64,000 nt of DNA from the NCBI RefSeq assembly GCF_043235035.1, contig NZ_JAZAQF010000022.1, positions 1 to 64,000 of the forward strand. The letters are read 5' to 3'. Source of the DNA: CACIAM-69d sp001698445 (GTDB taxonomy: Bacteria; Cyanobacteriota; Cyanobacteriia; CACIAM-69d). Positions within the stretch are counted from its first letter, which is position 1; the number at the start of each line of letters is the position of its first letter. The translations under genes and the position numbers were made by a program. Shown piece by piece: positions 53,645-61,444 of the stretch. The notes below the pieces were generated by a model. That model was given only the letters and a program-made list of their open reading frames with translations, did no database searches and was not told the origin of the DNA.

Positions 53645-53975
53645 AGCTTGCCTCTTCTAAGGTGGTGAACTGGCCCCTGCAATTGAGTGGAGTTGCAGTT
53701 TCAAAGTTTGATTGGGGGGCAGTGGCTTCACTGGCGCTGCCAAGCAACCATTCAGCGCTAATGACAACCACAGGATCGGGGGAATTTGGCCCAGTCGATC
53801 CCCAATCCAACTTCCATGCTGGCCATGATGGCAATTTGCTTGAGTTGTCGGCTGACGATCGAGCAAGCGGGTCAAGATTGCTCGACTGCTCCCCCCATTC
53901 TAGGCTACGGGGTTAGCTTTCAGCGCTCCGGGTGGCCAAGCATCCCTACGCCATATCCTAGCGCTTGGCTGTTCG
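53645..53975. other. Intergenic interval, nothing recognised
   Basis: 330 bp between two minus-strand genes. No coherent frame, repeat or hairpin seen. The promoter of the 105-aa gene should be within its first 100 bp. Confidence 0.5.
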
Positions 53976-55013
53976 TTAGGACGAGAGACAGGCCAGGATC
54001 GTTTCATAGACCGATCGCGCCAGACTGTTGAGATCGTAGCCACCCTCCAACCCCAGCACCATTCGACGGCTAATGCCCAGGAGCGATCGCGTCAGCCATC
54101 CATAATCCTCCGGTTGGAGATGAATTTGCGCCAACGGATCGTCTCGATTGGCATCGTACCCCGCGCTAATGATCAACAAATCGGGATCAAAGTTCCGCAA
54201 GAACGGCAACAATTGCGCCTCAACCAAGGCCTGATAGGTGCTGCCGTCGGCTCCCGGGGGCACGGGCAAATTCAACAGTTGATAATCTCGATCGGCAACT
54301 CCGGGGCGACCCGTGCCCGGATAGGCCGGTGATTGGTGAATGGAACAGTAGGCAATTTGGGGATGATCCCGCACGATCGCCTCAGTGCCGTTGCCGTGAT
54401 GCACATCCCAATCCACGATCGCCACTCGCTGTGCCTGGCCCGCCTCCAGGGCCGTCAAGGCCGCGATCGCCGCATTCGCAAACAAGCAAAACCCCATCCC
54501 CCGATGACGCAGGGCATGGTGGCCCGGTGGTCGCGCCGCCACAAACACGGGTTGTCCCGTTGCGATCGCCTCGTCCATGCCATCCAGCCAGGCCTGCACA
54601 GCCAAGCGAGCCACCTCGTAGCTACGGGCAGAAATGGGCGTGTCAACCTCCAGTTGCCCACCGCCCCGATTGGCCAGCAATCGCACGTGATGGATATAGT
54701 CCGGTTCATGGGCCCGCCGCAGGGCTTGGGTGAGCGGGTCGATCGGAGCATCGCTGGCGGGCACTAACTGGGGGCTATGCCAACGGAGCCGATCGGCAAA
54801 GGGAGCCGTTTGCAAGGCCGCCACAATTGCCCTCAGGCGATCGGGTCGCTCCGGGTGGCCCCAGCCCGTGTCATGCAGCAAAAACTCATCGCTGTACACG
54901 ATCGTGACCGCCCCATCGTCGATCGGCCCTGCTGTCACCGGTTGTGCCTCCGCGCCTGCTTCTGTGCGCCCCTCGGCCCGAACCTCAGTACTTGGGGTTT
55001 GCTCACTCAGCAT
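53976..55013 (-). CDS. Histone deacetylase-like / acetoin-utilisation family deacetylase
   Basis: 345 residues. The HDAC fold is shown by LLHDTGWGHPERPDRLRAIV, the paired His of RPPGHHALRHRGMGFC, the zinc ligands in VDWDVHHGNGTEAIV, and the Asp of SAGYDANRDDPLAQ; the catalytic region is intact. The N-terminal 33 residues are Ala/Glu/Thr-rich. In bacteria such enzymes deacetylate small amines (polyamines, acetoin-related compounds) or proteins. The substrate cannot be judged here. Upstream lies the long AT-rich region. Confidence 0.92.
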   Translation of the reverse strand: MLSEQTPSTEVRAEGRTEAGAEAQPVTAGPIDDGAVTIVYSDEFLLHDTGWGHPERPDRLRAIVAALQTAPFADRLRWHSPQLVPASDAPIDPLTQALRRAHEPDYIHHVRLLANRGGGQLEVDTPISARSYEVARLAVQAWLDGMDEAIATGQPVFVAARPPGHHALRHRGMGFCLFANAAIAALTALEAGQAQRVAIVDWDVHHGNGTEAIVRDHPQIAYCSIHQSPAYPGTGRPGVADRDYQLLNLPVPPGADGSTYQALVEAQLLPFLRNFDPDLLIISAGYDANRDDPLAQIHLQPEDYGWLTRSLLGISRRMVLGLEGGYDLNSLARSVYETILACLSS

Positions 55014-56339
55014 TCACCATCTCCCCATAACCCAGTAATTTCACGGCAACCTTTTGGTTTTCTATGCCTATTTTTCTCACAGCCTAGCCAACGCAATTGG
55101 TCGTGGCTCAAGCATTATCCAGATCTCTGCGTTAATTTGACTTAAAAATACCCAAAACAAGGTCAAACTGATCAAATTCCCCATAACCTATTCCACCATC
55201 AACTAACTTCGCAAATCGATTTCTCATAGCAAACATTGCAACATCTCAACCGCACAACTAACTTCAGCAGGTTGATGCCCAATATTCATTTCCTAATGAC
55301 CGTCATCAAACAATTATTTTGGCGTTGCCCGATCGAGACTACTGAATTTCAAAGACAATTGGCTTGTGGACAGTTCCAAAAATTCGTCGAAAATTCGTCG
55401 AAAATTCGTCAAATCTAGAATTTTTCAGGAATATTCAACCCAAATCACGAATTAGTGGTCAATTTCTGATTGATTACGAGGTCTTGAGTCGATTAGCTCA
55501 CCAAATAGGTTATCTTGGATTTTTCACTTAACCATTTCTTTGATTGATCTTTGTTTTAACAACAACTCTCAAGATATTAATAAACTCATGGATTAATCAA
55601 GATCAATTATGATTAACATTTGGCTCACATTCAATTAATCAATTATTTCTAAAGAACAATTTTTAATCATATTTATATCTAAAATAATTTAGACTTTCCA
55701 GATTACGATTAACTCAAAAGGTAGTGCCGTAATTCAGTAATGATGAGCCGGTGAAAGTCTTGCGGCGTAAGCGACCAGCTACCGAAAATCATCACCTCAC
55801 AGGCACTATTACTCAAAAATACTCAATAAAGGAATATTTGATTTTGGTATTCATTCTCATTTTTTCATATTAATATCTAGTTTTTTCGCTTGTCTATCAT
55901 CACTACTGAACAATTAATCAGTTTTTCAACCAATGCTTCATCTAAAACTAAGTTTTTTGATTTTGGTGCGTTTTGCAACCAAACAAGTTTAAAAAAATAC
56001 GGATATTCAAAGCAAGTCACTGAAAATTGGGGATCTCAATCACCCTAAGGCTGGATTTTTGACCTTTATTTGAACTTCGATTGTCAGTAAATCATCTATT
56101 GGCGTTAAACTAAGTAGTAGTTAAATTATTTTATGAATTGTTGGATGAACTACTTTGGTTATTATAGCTACAATTTTTGATCACTTTTAATTTTAAATCT
56201 CCAATAGTAGAGTATTATATATTTCACATAAATCCAAAGTCCATTTTCAATATAGACAGTCAGAAATTGTCCTTTTATTCACTTTTGTCAGTTTTTGCAA
56301 CGGCAAAAACTTTCAGTGTCTACGGAATTTTTGTGATCC
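55014..56339. other. 1.3-kb AT-rich non-coding region
   Basis: Far richer in A and T than the neighbouring genes, without HIP1 octamers in most of its length. It includes a repeat of AAAATTCGTCG (55380-55412). Open frames are low-complexity and short. In the middle is a GC-richer island, 55722-55808, with nested self-complementarity (listed as an RNA candidate). The promoter of the permease-kinase gene probably lies after 56100. Confidence 0.6.
55722..55808 (+). ncRNA. Candidate structured RNA
   Basis: Three nested pairings: TAGTGCC (55722-55728) with GGCACTA (55802-55808); TGATGA (55741-55746) with TCATCA (55789-55794); CGGT (55749-55752) with ACCG (55781-55784). In the centre CTTGC/GTAAG (59-63 with 67-71 of 557xx) can pair around a GGC loop. 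The island is GC-richer than its surroundings. It could be a riboswitch-like leader, a relic of a group II intron or IscB-type guide RNA, or an sRNA. Strand is unproven; G-U and loop patterns fit plus slightly better. No match is claimed. Confidence 0.4.
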
Positions 56340-58868
56340 ATGTCTCAATCCTCTCGGTTTGCATTCAAATTGCCCCGCACTTTGGGTTCCATTGAAACCT
56401 GGGGTTTTGGTTTCAGCGGTTTGTTGCTTTGGCTGGGAACCGCACCGGCCATGAATGCGGCCTTGGGGCTTGGCTCCCTGTGGGTTTGGATTCCGGGAGC
56501 AGTGATTGGCACCTTGCTGAATCTACAGGTCAGACAGCTCGGAGTTCATGATCAGGATCGATCGGGCGGAACGCCAAACTATGCCACTCAGTTACTCCAT
56601 AAGTTCCCATTTTTAGCCCGCTACAGCGCGATCGGCTATTGGCTAGGTTGGGTGTCGGTTCCGCCCATGAATGCCATCATTTTGACCGACTTAATTCAGG
56701 TCAGCTTGGAACCGCTGGGAGTGGATTGTCCGGTCACCGCCTTTCGTATTTTATTCACCCTGCTGCCCTATATTGTCACCTTTAGCAACTCCCGAACCGT
56801 CGGAATTTTACATGCCTTTTTTGTCATACCTGCTATTAGTTGCCTGTTAATTTTTTGCCTTCAAGGCTTCAGTTGGTTGAGCCTTTCGCCTCAAAGTCCA
56901 GGTCTTTTTTCGTCGGCCAACTTTAGTCTTGGTTTCACAGATTGGGCCAAGTGGTTTTTTGTGGCCATTTATGCGGTATATGGCTGTGAAACGGCTTCCT
57001 CTTTTGTAGCTGACAGTCGCCAACCACGCCGCACGCTGGATTGTTTGGTGGCCGCCGCGATCGCGCTACCCATTGTTTATGTCCTGGGGTCGTGGTTGTT
57101 GGCGCGGTTGGCCATTTCTCCCCGGCTAGGTGACAGCGCCTATTTGCATCTAATGGCGACAGCGGGGCCGTTTTGGGGCAGCCTCACGCCCGGCCTGGTG
57201 ACGTTTCTGATTGCTTCCGGTTGCCTGCTCAGCTCCGCCACGGCCGTTTCCAACTGTCCCCGGGTGCTTTACCAGTTAGCCCAAGACCGCCATCTTCCGG
57301 CCCTGTTTTCGGTGGTTTCGCCGCGCGGAGTTTTGGAGCCGGGCCTGTTGTTCACCTTGGGGGTGAGTTTGCTCTGTTTGGCTTGGGGTAATGTGTCGAG
57401 GGTGGTAATGGTTACCGGAACAGGTTACCTCAGCGCCATGATGGGCATCCATTTGGGGCTGTGGCTGCAACGGAAACGCCCGGAAGTGCGCTGGCCCCGA
57501 TGGTCGCTGCTGTTTTTGGTCATGGAGGTGATCGTGTTTGTGGTGGGTGGCTTGGCTTGGGGCTGGCAAGATTGGCTGATTGGCTTGCTGTTGCCCATGG
57601 CGGTCGGCGTGGCGGCCCAGGGGGTGGGAAATTGCCCGATCGCCCTCTGCCAGCCGGCCTGGTGGAGTCACCGCTACCGCCCAAGGCCCATCAATATCCA
57701 ACGCGATTGGGTGGTGTTTCAGGTCACGGTGCTGATTCTGCTGCTTTGTGGCGCGGTCAGCATTGGTTGGTTCGCGCGGGCTGGGCTGGATCGATTTTCC
57801 TTCGGTAGCCACGGAGCCGTGTTCAGCATTGTGTTAATTACGGTGGCGTTTTTGGGGGTGGCGATCGCCTGTTGGACGAGCCTGTCCCAAATGGCCGCCA
57901 TGACAGAAGCCCGCGATCGACTGGAACGCACTCTGAGTGAATTACAAAGAACCCAATTGCAACTGGTGCAGTCCGAAAAAATGTCCAGTTTGGGTCAATT
58001 AGTGGCAGGGGTTGCCCATGAAATTAATAACCCGGTGAACTTTATCTACGGCAACCTGGAGCATGTGCGTACCTACGCTCAGGATTTGTTGAGATTATTG
58101 CAGTTATACGCGAAGTACTATCCCGAGCCAGTTGCAGAAATTCAAGAGGAACAAGAGGCGATCGAGTTGGATTTTTTAGAAGAAGATTTGACGAAAATCT
58201 TGACTTCTATGAAAGTGGGGAGCGATCGCATTCGAGAGATTGTGTTGTCACTACGCAATTTTTCGCGTTTGGATGAAGCGGAATTAAAGGCCGTAGATCT
58301 GCACGAAGGCATTGACAGCACAATTACGATCCTCAAGCACCGTTTAAAAGCCAAGGCCAATCGCCCCGCGATCGATATTATTCGTGAATATGGCAATCTG
58401 CCCCCGATCGAGTGCTATCCCGGCCAATTCAATCAAGTGATCATGAACATTCTGAGCAATGCCATTGATGCCCTTGAAGAAGCCACCACCAACCGCGATT
58501 ATCAAGACTTGCAAGCCCATCGTCAGTGGATTCGGATTCGGACTCGAATTCAAGAAATAGAACTGCCCTCCACCAATTCCACCGGATCCTCACTGAGTGA
58601 TAGCAAACCCAACATCCGATCTAAATGGCTGTTGATAGGCATTGCTGATAATGGCCCCGGCATTCCTTTAGACATCCAACGGCGCATTTTTGACCCATTT
58701 TTCACCACCAAGCCGATCGGGAAAGGAACCGGGATGGGCATGTCCATCAGTTACCAAATTGTTGTGGAAAAACACCAGGGCAAACTGGAATGCTTTTCGC
58801 AGGTGGGTGAAGGAACTGAGTTTTTGATTCAAATTCCCCTCAACCTAGGAGCCAAGTGCAAATCCTAG
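56340..58868 (+). CDS. Amino-acid permease (APC) fused to a histidine kinase
   Basis: 842 residues. Residues 10-440 form an APC-superfamily permease: SIETWGFGFSGLLLWLGTAP, then twelve or more hydrophobic segments including FFVAIYAVYGCETASSFVAD and SGCLLSSATAVSNCPRVLYQ. After two more helices (about 455-525) comes a coiled linker (ARDRLERTLSELQRTQLQLV), then the kinase: H-box LVAGVAHEINNPVNFIYGN (His about 562), N-box NILSNAIDALEEA, G1 IADNGPGIPLDIQRRIFDPF and G2 GKGTGMGMSISYQIV. No other sensor domain is present. The arrangement is like CbrA of pseudomonads, where a transporter-like domain is joined to a kinase. Inference: it senses, and perhaps imports, an amino acid or amine. No response regulator is adjacent. 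Confidence 0.9.
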   Translation: MSQSSRFAFKLPRTLGSIETWGFGFSGLLLWLGTAPAMNAALGLGSLWVWIPGAVIGTLLNLQVRQLGVHDQDRSGGTPNYATQLLHKFPFLARYSAIGYWLGWVSVPPMNAIILTDLIQVSLEPLGVDCPVTAFRILFTLLPYIVTFSNSRTVGILHAFFVIPAISCLLIFCLQGFSWLSLSPQSPGLFSSANFSLGFTDWAKWFFVAIYAVYGCETASSFVADSRQPRRTLDCLVAAAIALPIVYVLGSWLLARLAISPRLGDSAYLHLMATAGPFWGSLTPGLVTFLIASGCLLSSATAVSNCPRVLYQLAQDRHLPALFSVVSPRGVLEPGLLFTLGVSLLCLAWGNVSRVVMVTGTGYLSAMMGIHLGLWLQRKRPEVRWPRWSLLFLVMEVIVFVVGGLAWGWQDWLIGLLLPMAVGVAAQGVGNCPIALCQPAWWSHRYRPRPINIQRDWVVFQVTVLILLLCGAVSIGWFARAGLDRFSFGSHGAVFSIVLITVAFLGVAIACWTSLSQMAAMTEARDRLERTLSELQRTQLQLVQSEKMSSLGQLVAGVAHEINNPVNFIYGNLEHVRTYAQDLLRLLQLYAKYYPEPVAEIQEEQEAIELDFLEEDLTKILTSMKVGSDRIREIVLSLRNFSRLDEAELKAVDLHEGIDSTITILKHRLKAKANRPAIDIIREYGNLPPIECYPGQFNQVIMNILSNAIDALEEATTNRDYQDLQAHRQWIRIRTRIQEIELPSTNSTGSSLSDSKPNIRSKWLLIGIADNGPGIPLDIQRRIFDPFFTTKPIGKGTGMGMSISYQIVVEKHQGKLECFSQVGEGTEFLIQIPLNLGAKCKS

Positions 58869-58948
58869 GGGTGAATTCCAACCCAAGACCAGCTTATTTC
58901 AAGGCCACTGAATCAAGCAGGGGTTAAGTTGGGAGATGAATTGGGAGA

Positions 58949-60697
58949 TTAATACTGGCGAGCTTGGGGTTCAAACAGGCCTAACGTCACCGGCATATAT
59001 TGCAAATCAATGCCCGAGGGCGACCAATAGGCCAATGTATGTTTGAGATAGTCCTGATCATTGCGATCGGGGTAGTCCTCACGGCAGTGGGCCCCACGAC
59101 TTTCTTGGCGACGTTCAGCAGCGGTCAAAATGGTTTGCCCCACCGTAAAGAGCGATCGCAGCTCCAGCGCCTCAATCAGTTCCGTATTCCAACAGGTTCC
59201 CCGATCGTCCAGCCTCGTATTTTCGATTCGCTGGGCAATTTCCCGCAGCTTTTCCAGCCCCGTTTGCATCAAGTCCGCTGTCCGAAACACCCCGCAATAT
59301 TGGGTCATGGTGTCTTGGAAATCTTGGCGCACTTGGGCGATCCGCTCTGACCCTGGATGTTCCAACAGGGCCTGGAGTTGGGCCCGGGCCTCCGCCAGGT
59401 AGCGCGATCCGTCCAAGGATGGCAACTTGCGCCCGCTGTCTAAATATTGGGCGATCGCCCGGCCCGTGCGCCGGCCAAACACAATGCATTCCAGCAGGGA
59501 GTTGCTGCCCAAACGATTGGCCCCATGCACCGACACACAGGCCGCCTCGCCCGCCGCAAAACAAGCTTCCACAAACCCGGTGCCACTGCTGCGAACCCGC
59601 CCATTCACATCGGTAGGAATGCCGCCCATGGAGTAATGAATCGTTGGGCGCACCGGAATCGGTTCCTCCACCGCATTCACTCCCAGCAGGCGATGGGCCT
59701 CTTCCCAACAAAAGGGAACGCGGCTCATGATCGTTGCTTCGCCCAAATGCCGCAAGTCCAGATGCACAAAGGGGCCGCCCGCACTGCCATCGAGATGAAT
59801 GCCTCGCCCCGCTAGCAGTTCCTTAACGATCGCCCGAGAGGTAATATCCCGAGGGGCCAACTCCATGCGACTGGGGGCATAGTCCGCCATGAATCGATCG
59901 CCCGCCGCATTGCGCAGGTAAGCCCCCTCACCCCGCACCGCCTCCGACACCAACACCCCCACCGGATAAAGCCCCGTGGGATGAAACTGCACAAACTCCA
60001 TATCCTCCAGGGGAATGCCGGCCCGGGCCGCCATGGCCAGCCCGTCTCCCGTGGAGGCGTAATCGTTGGAGGTGGTGTTGAAGGTGCGGCCATAGCCCCC
60101 CGTGGCCAACATCACAGCCCGGGCCCGGGCCAGCACTGGCTGGGAATCCCGCAGATTAAACATCACCAGGCCCTTAGCCTCGCCCTCTTCCACGATCAGG
60201 CGCATCACATACCACTCTTCGTAGAGCGTGACCCCCATTCGCTTCAGATTCATCACCAGCTCATGCAAGATGGCATGGCCCGTTTTGTCGGCCGCGTAGC
60301 AAGTGCGCCGATGGGAATGGCCCCCGAAAGCCCGCTGGGCAACGCGCCCATCTTCCAGACGCGAGAACAACACCCCCAAACGTTCCAAGTCCACCACCAC
60401 TTCCGGGGCTTCTTGGGTGAGGATGGCCACCGCGTCTTGATCCGCGAGGTAGTCGGATCCCTTTACCGTATCGAAGGCGTGGGCTTGCCAGGTGTCTTCG
60501 GGATCCACGTTGTTCAACACGGCGGCCATTCCCCCTTGGGCGGCCACCGAGTGCGATCGAATCGGGTGGGTTTTGGCCACCAGTCCGATGCTGAGTTTGG
60601 GATTTTGGCGGGCAATTTCCAGGGCTGCCCGACAGCCGGCCAGCCCGCCCCCCACGATCAGAACATCGTGAATTAACTCGTTTAGCGGCTCATTCAT
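58949..60697 (-). CDS. sdhA: Succinate dehydrogenase/fumarate reductase flavoprotein subunit
   Basis: 582 residues from ATG at 60697 (MNEPLNELIHDVLIVGGGLA); the frame continues upstream over the next gene but is not conserved. FAD site VLIVGGGLAGCRAALEIA; RSHSVAAQGGMAAVL with the His that binds FAD covalently; EFVQFHPTGLYPVG; RGEGAYLRNAAGDRFM; and HGANRLGSNSLLE near the active-site Arg. It oxidises succinate to fumarate in the TCA cycle and feeds plastoquinone. No iron-sulfur subunit (sdhB) is nearby, as usual in cyanobacteria. It is preceded at 19 bp by a 100-aa two-helix membrane protein on the same strand. Confidence 0.95.
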   Translation of the reverse strand: MNEPLNELIHDVLIVGGGLAGCRAALEIARQNPKLSIGLVAKTHPIRSHSVAAQGGMAAVLNNVDPEDTWQAHAFDTVKGSDYLADQDAVAILTQEAPEVVVDLERLGVLFSRLEDGRVAQRAFGGHSHRRTCYAADKTGHAILHELVMNLKRMGVTLYEEWYVMRLIVEEGEAKGLVMFNLRDSQPVLARARAVMLATGGYGRTFNTTSNDYASTGDGLAMAARAGIPLEDMEFVQFHPTGLYPVGVLVSEAVRGEGAYLRNAAGDRFMADYAPSRMELAPRDITSRAIVKELLAGRGIHLDGSAGGPFVHLDLRHLGEATIMSRVPFCWEEAHRLLGVNAVEEPIPVRPTIHYSMGGIPTDVNGRVRSSGTGFVEACFAAGEAACVSVHGANRLGSNSLLECIVFGRRTGRAIAQYLDSGRKLPSLDGSRYLAEARAQLQALLEHPGSERIAQVRQDFQDTMTQYCGVFRTADLMQTGLEKLREIAQRIENTRLDDRGTCWNTELIEALELRSLFTVGQTILTAAERRQESRGAHCREDYPDRNDQDYLKHTLAYWSPSGIDLQYMPVTLGLFEPQARQY

Positions 60698-60716
60698 GGG
60701 CAAGCCCCAAATTGTC

Positions 60717-61019
60717 CTAAAGAGCCTGGGCCGGTTGGGTGGGTTCGTAGTCGCCACCCGTGGCCAAGTCCGCCGCCGCCTCCACCGCCACAAATTCGAT
60801 GTGGTTCAGCAGGGTGGTGACAAAGGCAAACAACAGGAAAGGTAAAGATAGCACCAAAATCAACCCAACCATGGACAGGGCATACAGGGGCTTGCTGGCT
60901 CCCAACAGGGCGAGCGCGCTGGCCAGGCTCAGGAAAATCACGATCAACCAAGCCATGATCTGGCCGTAGATGTCTCCAAAGGTCAGGGTGCAGCGAAACT
61001 GATAGCGTTGTCGGTTCAT
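60717..61019 (-). CDS. Two-helix membrane protein before sdhA
   Basis: 100 residues from ATG at 61019 (MNRQRYQFRCTLTFGDIYGQ). Two hydrophobic helices (IMAWLIVIFLSLASALALLG, about 21-40, and PLYALSMVGLILVLSLPFLL, about 45-64, running into FAFVTTLLNHIEFVAVE). The C-terminus is hydrophilic. It lies 19 bp upstream of sdhA in the same direction, so it is probably in the same operon. Size, topology and place suggest a candidate membrane partner of SdhA, but this is inference only. Conserved membrane protein of unknown role otherwise. Confidence 0.7.
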   Translation of the reverse strand: MNRQRYQFRCTLTFGDIYGQIMAWLIVIFLSLASALALLGASKPLYALSMVGLILVLSLPFLLFAFVTTLLNHIEFVAVEAAADLATGGDYEPTQPAQAL

Positions 61020-61444
61020 GGTTCGATTCGATGGCCTTCGGATTGCCAGATTGAACACTATCTCCCCAGCCTAAGGGGGGCTAAATCGGAGCGTCCATGG
61101 TTGTCGATGTTTCTCAACAATTTTTCTCGAATTCGTTTCAAATCCTTGCGTTTCTCAAGTTATCTTGACAAGATTCTGGCAACTCTTGAGGCCGTTGCAT
61201 GGCCTGAAAATCCAGGAATTCCAGAAATTCTAAAATTCCAGAAATTCTAAAAGCCCTGGCAGTTGTTGGGAATTCCCGAAATGTTTGGGATCTGGTGTTT
61301 GGGATCTGGTGTTGGGATCTGGTGTTGGGAATAATCCCGATCGACCCGGGGGCAGGTGGACAGTGGCCGGCGATCGCTACGCGCTTTTCTAGGATCGTGT
61401 TGAAATAATGATGGCCATTCTGTCATTTTGATCCCGATCGCCCT
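61020..61444. other. Intergenic interval with 13-17-bp repeats
   Basis: Divergent promoters of sdhA's operon and the PBP gene. Repeats: ATTCCAGAAATTCTAAA at 61218-61234 and 61235-61251, and GGGATCTGGTGTT-like units at 61287-61326 (three copies). No gene. Confidence 0.7.

Noticed and set aside
56177..56395. 72-codon frame upstream of the permease-kinase
   Set aside because: AT-driven composition and overlap with the start of the real gene in another frame.
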